DNA of 30,143 bases from NCBI GenBank assembly GCA_046497505.1, contig JAWOFN010000141.1, forward strand, positions 1-30,143, written 5' to 3'. This document shows, piece after piece, positions 8,116 to 15,227 of the stretch. The notes under the pieces were generated by a model. That model saw only the letters and a program-made list of their open reading frames with translations, did no database searches and was not told the DNA's origin. The DNA is from JAWOFN01 sp046497505 [NCBI: bacterium] (lineage in GTDB: Bacteria > Blakebacterota > Blakebacteria > Blakebacterales). The position numbers and the translations under genes are program-made. Position 1 is the first letter of the stretch. Every line of letters begins with the position of its first letter.

Positions 8116-9297
8116 TCACGGGAGGTTTTCCACCCTGAAACGGAACACGGAGATGCCCCTGTCTCCCGAGAAGGGTTTCGACCATCCATAGACCCATCCG
8201 TCGGCGGCATCGGTGAGGGTGACGGTGGTGGCGGGCAGCGGGAGGCGGAGGGCGTGACGGCGCATCCACCGGCCGTCCTGCTGGAAGAGGTCGAGGAGGA
8301 GCACCTGGTACCGGCCGGCGTATCCGTCGTCCAGGAGGGCGGGATGCCAGTCGGTGCTCTGGACCAGCAGGTCCCCGTCGTCGAGGGCCGTCAGACGGGC
8401 CACCTCCGTCTCCTCGGTGACCGGGACCGAGCGCTGCTGGGCCGGGACCCTGCGTGACATCAGGTCCCTGCGCTGCTCCATGACGTATCCGGGGACCCGG
8501 GTCACCAGCGGGGGGCGGATGAGGACCCGGCGCTCCCCTCCCGGGAGGACCTGGAGGATCTGGTACTCGAGACCGGCGGCATAGAGGGTCCCACCGGGGC
8601 CGGCGTCCAGTGTGAGGGGGAGGGGCCGAACGATCTCCGCGAACCCCCTGTGCTCCAGCAGGAGGCTGTCCTGACCGGCCACCCGGAGGGGCGCGCCATC
8701 GGGAGCGTACCTGCGTACCTGGGTGATCTGCTCCCTCCCGGCGAAGGGACGGGCCACGGTTAGGACGTTCCACTCCCCCCCCGGCATACCGGCCAGATCG
8801 GCCGGGAGGCCGCCGGCCACCTCGAAGGCGGTGAGGAACTCCCCTCCCGGGGTGAACCGCACCACCCGCCTGAGGGCCATGTCCGCCACCGCCGCCGAAC
8901 TGTCGTCGACGGCGAAGGCCATGGGGGAGACCAGTCCCAGGGGGGGACTCGAGAGGTCCAGGAGGGAGACGGTCTCCCCTTCTTCGTCCAGGAATGTGAT
9001 CTCAGCGCGGTGCATGTCCAGCACGGCCCATCCTCCGCCGGGCCACGCCCGGACCTCGCGGACCGCGGTCCAGGGGGGCGCGCCCCCCTCGTCCGAGGTC
9101 ACGACCTGGAGATCGACGGGAGGCACGGGTTCGGGGAACACCTCTCCCTCGGCGGGTGCGGAGGGGTTGTGGACATACTCCACCCCGTCCACCTCCTCCC
9201 GGCGGGGGCGGTCTCCGCAGGAGGCCAGGAGCACGGCGGAGGCCAGGAGCAGGGACAGTGGCGGAATGGGGGTTCGCGGGTCGGTGCGTACTGGCAT
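8116..9297 (-). CDS. Lipoprotein with six-bladed beta-propeller (NHL-like) fold
   Basis: A 393-residue predicted lipoprotein. After MPVRTDPRTP comes a short hydrophobic helix ending in a lipobox (LLASC at about residue 22-26), so the mature protein should be lipid-anchored. The body is made of repeated strand-turn units such as GGGWAVLDMHRAEITFLDEE and ALRRVVRFTPGGEFLTAFEV, with one unit per about 50 residues. This resembles the six-bladed beta-propeller lipoproteins that are common in Bacteroidota and Gemmatimonadota. Such proteins are assumed to bind ligands or partners at the cell surface; no enzymatic residues stand out. The start is set by GGAGGGAAT directly before the ATG at 9297. It is divergent from the MDR gene across 112 bases. 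Confidence 0.75.
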   Translation of the reverse strand: MPVRTDPRTPIPPLSLLLASAVLLASCGDRPRREEVDGVEYVHNPSAPAEGEVFPEPVPPVDLQVVTSDEGGAPPWTAVREVRAWPGGGWAVLDMHRAEITFLDEEGETVSLLDLSSPPLGLVSPMAFAVDDSSAAVADMALRRVVRFTPGGEFLTAFEVAGGLPADLAGMPGGEWNVLTVARPFAGREQITQVRRYAPDGAPLRVAGQDSLLLEHRGFAEIVRPLPLTLDAGPGGTLYAAGLEYQILQVLPGGERRVLIRPPLVTRVPGYVMEQRRDLMSRRVPAQQRSVPVTEETEVARLTALDDGDLLVQSTDWHPALLDDGYAGRYQVLLLDLFQQDGRWMRRHALRLPLPATTVTLTDAADGWVYGWSKPFSGDRGISVFRFRVENLP

Positions 9298-9409
9298 ATT
9301 CCCTCCGGCGGCGGGGGTGCTCCGACAGGGTACCCGGTCTGCCTGATGGATTTGAAGGGGAAGATGAGCTGCCTCCGAATGCGGGGGCGCAGCAGAAGGA
9401 GGTCGGTGG

Positions 9410-10429
9410 ATGCGAGCCATGGAGGTCAGCAGGTTTGGCGGCCCGGAGGTCTTCCGCATGACCGAGGGACTAGATCCCGAGCCGGGCCCCGGTGAGGTGA
9501 CGGTCCGGGTGGAGGCCGCGGGCATCAACTTCGCGGACATCCTGGCCCGGATGGGCCTCTATCCCGACGCGGGAGACCCTCCCTTCGTGACGGGGTATGA
9601 GTTCGCGGGCCGTGTGGAGTCGGTGGGAGAGGGTGTCGGGGAGCGGGAGGAGGGGCAGCTCGTGGTGGGGATGAGGGACTTCGGATGCTATGCCGACCGG
9701 GTGAAGGTGCCGGCGGGGCTCACCTTCCCGCTGGAGGAGGGGTCCGACCCGGTCCGGGCCGCCGCCATCCCGGTGGCCTATCTCACCGCCTGGCACGCCC
9801 TCGTCTATATGGGGAACCTCCACGGGGGGGAGCGGGTCCTGATCCATAACGCGGGGGGCGCGGTGGGGAGCGCGGCGGTCCAGATCGCCCGGCACCGGGG
9901 GGCGGAGATCCTCGGGACCTCCTCTCCCGGCAAGCACGACTGGCTCCGTGAACTGGGGGTGGACCATCCCATCGACTACCGGACCGGGGGATGGACGGAC
10001 CGGGTGCGGGAGATCACCGGAGGGGAGGGGGTGGAGATGATCCTCGACCCGATGGGGGGCGCGTATGTGAAGGAGGGGTTCGAGCTGCTGGCCCCCACCG
10101 GCAGGCTCGTCTGCTACGGTGTCTCGAGTTTCGCTCCGGGTAAGGAGAAGAGCTGGCTGAAGGCGGTGTGGGAGGTGTTCCGTGCACCGAGGTTCAACTC
10201 CCTCCGGCTCATGACCAAGAACCGGGGGGTCTTCGGCGTGCACCTGGGGCACCTCTGGAAGAAGGCCGAGATGCTGCGAAGCGAGTTCGAGCGGATCCTG
10301 GAGGGGGTGGAGGAGGGGTATCTCGACCCGGCGGTGGATGCCACCTTCCCGCTGGAGAACGCGGCCAGCGCCCACCACTACATCCAGGACCGGAAGAACC
10401 GGGGGAAGGTGGTGCTCACGATCTCCTGA
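9410..10429 (+). CDS. Zinc-independent MDR oxidoreductase (quinone oxidoreductase / VAT-1-like)
   Basis: A 339-residue medium-chain dehydrogenase/reductase. The N-terminal GroES-like domain contains EAAGINFADILARMGLYPD and GYEFAGRVESVGEGV. The NAD(P)-binding Rossmann domain starts at VLIHNAGGAVGSAAVQIARH (about residue 144). The structural and catalytic zinc cysteines of alcohol dehydrogenases are absent, as in quinone oxidoreductases, and the C-terminal segment with FNSLRLMTKNRGVFGVHLG matches the VAT-1-like branch. It should use NAD(P)H to reduce quinones or enones in the cytoplasm. The start is well set by AGAAGGAGGT at 9394-9403. The 3' end overlaps the convergent membrane protein gene by 14 bases. 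It stands alone as a transcription unit. Confidence 0.85.
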   Translation: MRAMEVSRFGGPEVFRMTEGLDPEPGPGEVTVRVEAAGINFADILARMGLYPDAGDPPFVTGYEFAGRVESVGEGVGEREEGQLVVGMRDFGCYADRVKVPAGLTFPLEEGSDPVRAAAIPVAYLTAWHALVYMGNLHGGERVLIHNAGGAVGSAAVQIARHRGAEILGTSSPGKHDWLRELGVDHPIDYRTGGWTDRVREITGGEGVEMILDPMGGAYVKEGFELLAPTGRLVCYGVSSFAPGKEKSWLKAVWEVFRAPRFNSLRLMTKNRGVFGVHLGHLWKKAEMLRSEFERILEGVEEGYLDPAVDATFPLENAASAHHYIQDRKNRGKVVLTIS

Positions 10430-11372
10430 CGGCCAGGTCCTCGGGGAGCGGGAGGGGGTCGTAGGGGAGGTTCCAGTGGAGCTTCACGTCCCAGCCGGTA
10501 CCCACGTGGGTGGAATCCATGGAGAGCCAGGCCAGGGGGGCCTCCCCCGACTCGCCGCTCCAGCTCGGGGGAGGGCGGTCGTTCCCGGTCCCCACCGCGA
10601 CCAGCCCCACCCCGCCGGCTATGGAGAGGTACAGGTCCCCGAGGGCCTCGAGGTCCTGACGCGTCCCCCTCCAGCCCACCCATTCCCGGATGGGGGCCAG
10701 ATCCCTCCGATGGAACGTGCCCCGGTCCACCCAGGAGGTGGTCTGACCCACTTCGGTGAGGTGGGTGCCGGCCAGGAAGGCGCTGTTTATGACCGCGTCC
10801 GGCTCCCGCAGCCAGACCACCGCCCCCCGCCAGGCACCGGGGAGTTCCCGGTCCCCGATGGAGCGCTCCAGGATCTCACCGGCTGCGGCACCGGGGCTCC
10901 CCACCTCGTAGGGGATCCGGTAGTCCAGTACCCGCTTGCCCCCCCGCCACCAGTACGCTCCCGCCTCCCTGCGCCCACGCCAGCGGCCGAGCGGCCCGAA
11001 GAGGGCCCGCCATACCCGGCGGGAACCCTGGAGGAGAGGACGGACCAGGTGACGTCCCAGGGCGCTGGCCGCCCACAGGATGAGCCAGTAGAGGCCGGCG
11101 AGGACGAGGATGACCAGGAGCAGGACGACGCCCCCCACGAAGGCGGGGAACTGGAGCACGCTCAGCACCCAGGCGGTGGTCCGCCGACGGACCCACCGCC
11201 GGCAGCGCCAGCAGCGCCAGGTCGCCCGGGGGATCCGCGCCCCGCAGTGGCGGCATTCGACCTCCTCGTATCGATCGGGTGAGGGCCCCAGCCGCACCAG
11301 GACCCACTGGGCGACAAGGTCGAGACCGGCGGCCAGCACGGTGCCGATGATGATCCAGATCCACCACGCCAC
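10416..11372 (-). CDS. Membrane protein with zinc ribbon, unknown function
   Basis: A 318-residue protein that I do not recognise as a named family. It begins with a membrane helix (WWIWIIIGTVLAAGLDLVAQ). Next is a zinc-ribbon-like CxxC-x10-CxxC motif (CRHCG ... CWRC at about residues 39-56), then a second long hydrophobic segment (VVLLLVILVLAGLYWLILWA). A soluble C-terminal domain of about 190 residues follows, rich in Trp and with no obvious catalytic signature. The GTG at 11372 is chosen because GGGGAGG lies nine bases upstream and because it starts 14 bases after the M28 peptidase stop. Upstream in-frame codons run through the peptidase gene in another frame and are not real. The tight spacing implies co-expression with the peptidase. 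Confidence 0.7.
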   Translation of the reverse strand: MAWWIWIIIGTVLAAGLDLVAQWVLVRLGPSPDRYEEVECRHCGARIPRATWRCWRCRRWVRRRTTAWVLSVLQFPAFVGGVVLLLVILVLAGLYWLILWAASALGRHLVRPLLQGSRRVWRALFGPLGRWRGRREAGAYWWRGGKRVLDYRIPYEVGSPGAAAGEILERSIGDRELPGAWRGAVVWLREPDAVINSAFLAGTHLTEVGQTTSWVDRGTFHRRDLAPIREWVGWRGTRQDLEALGDLYLSIAGGVGLVAVGTGNDRPPPSWSGESGEAPLAWLSMDSTHVGTGWDVKLHWNLPYDPLPLPEDLAVRRS

Positions 11373-11386
11373 GGGAGCGTCCTCCC

Positions 11387-12964
11387 CTACCTGCGGTCGG
11401 CCATCTGGTAGAGGACCAGGTAGACCACCCTGGCCGTACGTTCCATGGCGTCGAAATCGATGGTGCCGACGGTGTCGGAGGAGGTATGGGCCCGTCCGGG
11501 GGCCCCTCCGCTGGCGAAGTAGAGGGTGGGGACGCCTGCGTTCACGAAGGCCGAGTGGTCGGAGGCGCCGGGGGCGATGGGCCGGGGTTCGGACTCGGCC
11601 AGTCCGAACCCGCCGTAGAGACGGTCGGCGTCCACGGCGAACTGGTGGAAGGCGGGGGTGGTGGCTCCGCCCGCCATCCTCAGCTGCGGCCCGGTGCCCG
11701 CCATGTCCAGGTTGATCATCCCCGCCATGCTGTCGGACGAGCGGGGGGGGTGCGCGGCGAAGTACTCCGAGCCGAGTAGGAAGAGTTCCTCGCCCGCGAA
11801 CAGGACGAAGCAGACCGACCGCGCCGGCTTGATGGGTGCAGCGGCCAGTGCCCTCGCCATCTCCAGGACCAGGGTGCTCCCGGAAGCGTTGTCCTGGGCC
11901 CCGGGGAGGAGCAGGTCGACCTGCTGTCCCACATGGTCGAGGTGTCCCCCCACCACGATGTAGTCGGCAGCCAGGGAGGGGTCGCTCCCCTCCACGAAGC
12001 CCACGACGTTCCATGTCTGCGCCCGGGGGGTATAGCGGGCGTGGATCTCCAGGCTCACCCGGGTGGGGAGGCCCATGGAGTAGGGAGCCCCGGTGTCCGT
12101 CATCTGTCTCCTCAGGTTCCGGGCGGTGAAGGGGGTACCCCGCATCAGGTCGTCGGCGACCCCGTAGGTGACCGAGAGCTGGGGGAGGTCCGGCTGGTGA
12201 CGCCCCTCCTGGCCGTGGTAGACACTCACGATGGGGTGGGGTACACCCGGTCCGGGGTCGTCGATGAAGACGAGTGCCCGCAGACCGTGCTGCTTCGCGG
12301 TGGTGGCCTTGTAGCGGGGTCGGGTCTTCTCACCCCACTCCGCCTCCACGGGGGGTGCCCCCATGTATACCAGGCCCACCTTCCCGCGGGGCTCGACCCC
12401 CTCGTAGTCGTCCCACCCCAGGCCGGGCTCGGAGAGCCCGTAGCCCAGGAAGACCACCTCGGCGGACTCCACCTCCCCGCTCCCCGAGAAGCCCCTGGCC
12501 ACGAAGTCGACCCCCGGGGTGTAGGAAGGGGCGGTCCAGTCGCGGCCCCGGACCTCCAGGCTCACCGAACCGATGATCTCGTTGGCCTCCACCACGAAGG
12601 GCTGGAAGTAGGTCCCATCCTCCCCTCCGGGTCTCAGGTCCGCCTCCTGCATCTTCCGGGCGGCATAACGGGCGGCCCGCTCGTATCCCCCGGTCCCGGT
12701 GAGGCGTCCTTCCATCTCCGGGGCGGCGAGGTCCGCCAGGGTCTTCCGGAGTTCCGCCCGGGTGAGCCAGGGAAGGGCCAGGGCGCCCCGGACCAGGGAG
12801 TCCGGCGGGATCCATTCCTTCTGGACCGCGACATCGGGGTCCTGGCGGCTGGGGGGCTGCTGCACCGCATCTGCCGGAGCGACGGCGGTGAACAGCAGCA
12901 GGAGACCTCCTGCCGCGGCCAGCAGGAGGTCCCGCCGGCGGGAGGGTTCGGGGAATCGGGACAT
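11387..12964 (-). CDS. Secreted M28-family zinc aminopeptidase with PA domain
   Basis: A 525-residue exported metallopeptidase. An Arg-rich N-terminus and a hydrophobic helix (LLLAAAGGLLLLFTAVAPAD) form a signal peptide, probably cleaved after ADA. A protease-associated insert lies near GLGWDDYEGVEPRGKVGLVY. The catalytic domain shows the M28 set of two-zinc ligands: His and Asp in VVGGHLDHVG (about residues 337-346), bridging Asp in GAQDNASGS, catalytic Glu-Glu in LFAGEELFLLGS, Asp in INLDMAG and the final His in GRAHTSSDT. It would release N-terminal amino acids from peptides outside the cytoplasm. The ATG at 12964 follows GAGGAATTCC; the upstream in-frame start at 13045 adds a non-signal stretch. 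It is the first gene of a two-gene unit with the zinc-ribbon membrane protein. Confidence 0.9.
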   Translation of the reverse strand: MSRFPEPSRRRDLLLAAAGGLLLLFTAVAPADAVQQPPSRQDPDVAVQKEWIPPDSLVRGALALPWLTRAELRKTLADLAAPEMEGRLTGTGGYERAARYAARKMQEADLRPGGEDGTYFQPFVVEANEIIGSVSLEVRGRDWTAPSYTPGVDFVARGFSGSGEVESAEVVFLGYGLSEPGLGWDDYEGVEPRGKVGLVYMGAPPVEAEWGEKTRPRYKATTAKQHGLRALVFIDDPGPGVPHPIVSVYHGQEGRHQPDLPQLSVTYGVADDLMRGTPFTARNLRRQMTDTGAPYSMGLPTRVSLEIHARYTPRAQTWNVVGFVEGSDPSLAADYIVVGGHLDHVGQQVDLLLPGAQDNASGSTLVLEMARALAAAPIKPARSVCFVLFAGEELFLLGSEYFAAHPPRSSDSMAGMINLDMAGTGPQLRMAGGATTPAFHQFAVDADRLYGGFGLAESEPRPIAPGASDHSAFVNAGVPTLYFASGGAPGRAHTSSDTVGTIDFDAMERTARVVYLVLYQMADRR

Positions 12965-13165
12965 GGAATTCCTCACGGTATGGTGGTGTTCTCGGGACTC
13001 CGCTGCACGCGGGGAACAGTAACGGAGAGCCCGCTGAAGGGCCAATCAGAAAGAAATCAAAAAAATCCAGGTTTCGGGCCTTTTTGTCCTTTTATTTGAA
13101 AGGGAGAGTCTATATGGTGTCCTCCAGACGGCGAGAGAAGGACGGTCGTCACGCTCATTGAGATC
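12965..13165. other. Gene-free leader of the M28 unit with AT-rich tract
   Basis: No coding region is supported here. The stretch 13046-13105 is unusually AT-rich for this genome, with A-runs and T-runs, and probably contains the leftward promoter of the M28 peptidase unit. A loose match TTGGCC-N18-TACTGT can be read on the minus strand near 13016-13045. The same region could also contain a rightward promoter for the RNA candidate that follows, but I found no well-spaced -35/-10 pair. This is the left part of a 734-base gap that extends to hdrC. Confidence 0.4.
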
Positions 13166-13341
13166 GGGACTGGTCAGAGGTCAGGGTCGGCAAGGCAGAG
13201 CCGAATGCAAAACGGGTGGGCACTCCCTGGCCCTGACAGTCCCGGTGCCTGAACGGCCTGCCGTACCTCCTCGCGCTCGCACCGGTGTCCGTTCAGGCTT
13301 GCCGCCCCTCCGTCTTCGTGACGGCAGGGGCGGCTTTTTTT
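13166..13341 (+). ncRNA. Candidate structured small RNA ending in an intrinsic terminator
   Basis: About 175 bases with no plausible ORF fold into consecutive helices. Domain 1: GGGACTG (13166-13172) pairs with CAGTCCC (13237-13243), extended inside by TCAGGG/CCCTGA, and encloses a small TCGGC/GCCGA hairpin. Domain 2: GCCTGAACGG (13247-13256) pairs perfectly with CCGTTCAGGC (13289-13298) around a 32-base loop containing CCTCCT. Domain 3 is the terminator at 13301-13341. No gene on this strand lies upstream for more than 2.5 kb, so the terminator needs its own transcript, which is the main argument for an RNA gene. It matches no RNA family that I can name. The 5' end is uncertain and could reach back to about 13118. 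Confidence 0.45.
13301..13341 (+). terminator. Strong rho-independent terminator
   Basis: GCCGCCCCT (13301-13309) pairs with AGGGGCGGC (13326-13334), continued inside by CCGTC/GACGG with one bulged C and a five-base loop. Seven T residues follow at 13335-13341. It faces right, 358 bases before hdrC, and separates the candidate RNA from the hydrogenase promoter region. Confidence 0.85.
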
Positions 13342-13407
13342 ATTGGGGTCCCGGGCCCCTTCCGACGATCCCCGACCCCGTGTGCAGCAGAGCCTCCCTC
13401 GTATTCC

Positions 13408-13446
13408 TGACCTGCGGCGCTCGGATTGCACGCCTGCCGCAGGTCA
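13408..13446. repeat. Perfect 11-bp inverted repeat (stem-loop)
   Basis: TGACCTGCGGC (13408-13418) and GCCGCAGGTCA (13436-13446) are perfect reverse complements around a 17-base loop. There is no T-tract, so it is not an ordinary terminator. It lies between the terminator and the first Rex-like site and might be a protein-binding dyad or part of an RNA leader. Confidence 0.5.
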
Positions 13447-13473
13447 ACCCGGTTCGGATGCAAAACACCGATT

Positions 13474-13491
13474 GTGTGAAAAACTTCACAA
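13474..13491. promoter_or_regulatory. Rex-like operator 1 upstream of the hdr-mvh operon
   Basis: GTGTGAA-AAAC-TTCACAA matches the Rex consensus TTGTGAA-N4-TTCACAA at 13 of 14 defined positions. Rex represses genes of NADH and hydrogen metabolism and lets go when the NADH/NAD+ ratio rises. The same bases also fit a CRP-type TGTGA-N6-TCACA site, so Crp/Fnr-family binding is the main alternative. The site is 208 bases before the hdrC start. Confidence 0.6.
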
Positions 13492-13538
13492 AGCCAGATG
13501 CGGCGCGGGTCGCCGGAGGATTCGGACAAATGACTCCG

Positions 13539-13552
13539 AAATCTACAGATTT
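13539..13552. promoter_or_regulatory. Small AT-rich palindrome between the two Rex-like sites
   Basis: AAATCT-AC-AGATTT is a perfect dyad with 6-bp arms, lying 15 bases before Rex-like site 2 in a stretch of low GC. It may be an additional operator or part of the promoter; I do not recognise its regulator. Confidence 0.3.
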
Positions 13553-13566
13553 TGAGGACTACCGTC

Positions 13567-13584
13567 TTGTGAATGGTTTCACTA
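13567..13584. promoter_or_regulatory. Rex-like operator 2, possibly covering a -35 element
   Basis: TTGTGAA-TGGT-TTCACTA matches TTGTGAA-N4-TTCACAA at 13 of 14 defined positions. Its centre is 93 bases from that of site 1, close to nine helical turns. TTGTGA inside it could serve as a -35 with GATACA (13590-13595) as a weak -10 at 17 bases, so a bound repressor would cover the promoter. It lies 114 bases before the hdrC start. Confidence 0.6.
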
Positions 13585-13698
13585 AGGTCGATACAAGCGG
13601 GCCGGGGAAGGGCGACCTCGGTGGTCTCCTCCCGTGCCGGCTCGACTCCCGCCCGCCGCGGGATGACTTCGACAAGGGAACCTTCAGGAGGATCCTCC

Positions 13699-14259
13699 AT
13701 GCAGCAGACAGTCACCAACGGCAGCTTCCAGGCGGAGGTGGTGGCCTGTACGCCGGGGGGGCAGACGCTCCTCTCCTGCCTGCAGTGCGGCACCTGTGCC
13801 GGTTCCTGCCCCTCGGGCGCGGACATGGACTACTCCCCCCGCGAGATCTTCGCTCTCATCATGGAGGGGGAGCGGGACGAGGTGCTTCGGGCCAACACCC
13901 ACTGGTACTGCGTATCCTGCTACTCCTGCATGGTCCGCTGTCCGAAGGACATCCCGGTCACCGACATCATGTACACCCTCAAGCGCATGTCGGTGGCCGA
14001 GCGGCTCTATGACGACTCAGACGCCCCCGACTTCTCGGAGAGTTTCATAGGGTTCGTGGAGAACTACGGCCGGAGCTTCGAACTGGGGCTGGCCACCCGG
14101 TACCACCTGACCCACAAGCCCCTGAAGATCGTGGGGAAGACCGGGCTGGCCTTCGACCTCTTCAGCAAGAAGCGGCTGGCCCTCCGGCCCGAGAAGATCA
14201 AGAAGATCGACCAGCTCAAGGTCATCCTGGACAAAGCCAAGCAGATGGAGGCCGTCTGA
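13699..14259 (+). CDS. hdrC: Heterodisulfide reductase subunit C-like ferredoxin protein
   Basis: A 186-residue HdrC. Two [4Fe-4S] motifs are complete: Cys27-Cys30-Cys33-Cys37 (CLQCGTCAGSCP) and Cys71-Cys74-Cys77-Cys81 (CVSCYSCMVRCP), followed by a helical C-terminus. In the HdrABC complex HdrC carries electrons from the flavin of HdrA to the active site of HdrB. The start is the ATG at 13699 behind AGGAGG (13687-13692); a longer in-frame extension to 13573 would run through the Rex-like operator region and is not accepted. It opens the rightward hdr-mvh operon and its stop overlaps the hdrB start as TGATG. Confidence 0.93.
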   Translation: MQQTVTNGSFQAEVVACTPGGQTLLSCLQCGTCAGSCPSGADMDYSPREIFALIMEGERDEVLRANTHWYCVSCYSCMVRCPKDIPVTDIMYTLKRMSVAERLYDDSDAPDFSESFIGFVENYGRSFELGLATRYHLTHKPLKIVGKTGLAFDLFSKKRLALRPEKIKKIDQLKVILDKAKQMEAV

Positions 14260-15227
14260 TGCGGTACGGATACTATCCGGGCTGTTCCCTCACCCGCAGC
14301 GCCGAGCCGTACGACGACTCGACGAAAGCCATCGCCGGGCCCCTGGGCCTGGAGTTCGACGAGGTGGATGACTGGAACTGCTGCGGCGCGACCGAGTACA
14401 TCGCTCTCAACAAATCCGCCGCCTACGCTCTGGTGGCCCGGAACCTGGCCCTGGCGGCCGACGAGGGCCACACGGAACTGGTGGCTCCCTGCAGCGCCTG
14501 CTACCTGAACCTCCGCAAGGCCGACGCCTACATGGGCAAGCACCCGGAGCTGGCGGAGTCCACCAACGAGGCCCTGCAGGCGGGGGGGCTCCACTACGAG
14601 GCGGACAGCCTGCGGGTCCGGCACCTGCTGGACGTGCTGTGGGAGGATGTGGGGCCGGAGGAGATCCAGGGGAAGGTCACCCGTCCCCTGACGGGACTGA
14701 AGCTGGCCCCCTATTACGGGTGCCTGATCGTCCGGCCGGAACTGAACGGGGGGCAGCATGACCCGGAGCATCCCTCCCATATGGACCGGATGCTGGAGAC
14801 CCTGGGAGCCAACGTCCTGGACTTCCCCATGAAGACCCGCTGCTGCGGGGGGCACATGACCCAGATCAGCGCCCCCACGGCCGCCGAGATCCTCCGCCAG
14901 ATCCTGCAGAACGCGGAGGACTACGAGGCGGACGCCCTGGTCACCATCTGCCCCATGTGCCAGCTCAACCTGGACGCCTACCAGGGGCTCGTGAACCGCC
15001 ACTTCGGTACGAAGTTCCACATCCCGGTCCTCTACATCACCCAGGTGATCGGCCTGGCCATGGACATCCCGCCCGGGGAACTGGGGATCGGCAGGGAGGT
15101 GGTCTCGGCCCGGGAGGCCCTCCGAAAGATCGGGACCGAACTCCCCGCGGAGGAGGCTCCCGCCAGGCGCCCCAAGGACGATCCCTCACTCCCCATGCCC
15201 CGCGTCGGAACGGAGGCCCGGTCATGA
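14259..15227 (+). CDS. hdrB: Heterodisulfide reductase subunit B (CCG-domain)
   Basis: A 322-residue HdrB with two complete cysteine-rich CCG domains. The first uses Cys9, Cys41-Cys42-Gly and Cys78-x2-Cys81. The second uses Cys155, Cys195-Cys196-Gly and Cys231-x2-Cys234. In methanogens these two motifs hold non-cubane [4Fe-4S] clusters that cleave the CoM-S-S-CoB disulfide. All the cluster cysteines are kept here, so disulfide chemistry is likely, but CoM and CoB are not expected in an ordinary bacterium and the true substrate is unknown. The protein is cytoplasmic. It starts within the hdrC stop (TGATG) and ends in an ATGA overlap with hdrA, so the three Hdr subunits should be made in fixed ratio. 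The C-terminal about 40 residues form a polar tail. Confidence 0.93.
   Translation: MRYGYYPGCSLTRSAEPYDDSTKAIAGPLGLEFDEVDDWNCCGATEYIALNKSAAYALVARNLALAADEGHTELVAPCSACYLNLRKADAYMGKHPELAESTNEALQAGGLHYEADSLRVRHLLDVLWEDVGPEEIQGKVTRPLTGLKLAPYYGCLIVRPELNGGQHDPEHPSHMDRMLETLGANVLDFPMKTRCCGGHMTQISAPTAAEILRQILQNAEDYEADALVTICPMCQLNLDAYQGLVNRHFGTKFHIPVLYITQVIGLAMDIPPGELGIGREVVSAREALRKIGTELPAEEAPARRPKDDPSLPMPRVGTEARS

Noticed and set aside
13066-13100. Possible terminator (GGGCC followed by T-runs) on the plus strand
   Set aside because: The stem would be only about four pairs and there is no plus-strand transcript upstream; more likely the AT-rich promoter region of the M28 unit.
13173-13215. Resemblance to SRP RNA helix 8 (GGTCAGG followed by a GGCAAGGCAG stretch)
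   Set aside because: The conserved AGCAGCC internal-loop strand and GGAA tetraloop are not in register, so it is not a signal recognition particle RNA.
13166-13243. tRNA-like span: 7-bp closing stem around 78 bases
   Set aside because: No T-loop consensus (GTTCRA), no D-loop GG pattern and no anticodon arm of the right size; treated as one domain of an unclassified RNA.
13573-13698. 42-residue N-terminal extension of HdrC
   Set aside because: It would overlap Rex-like site 2 and has no homologous character; the ATG at 13699 has a perfect ribosome site.
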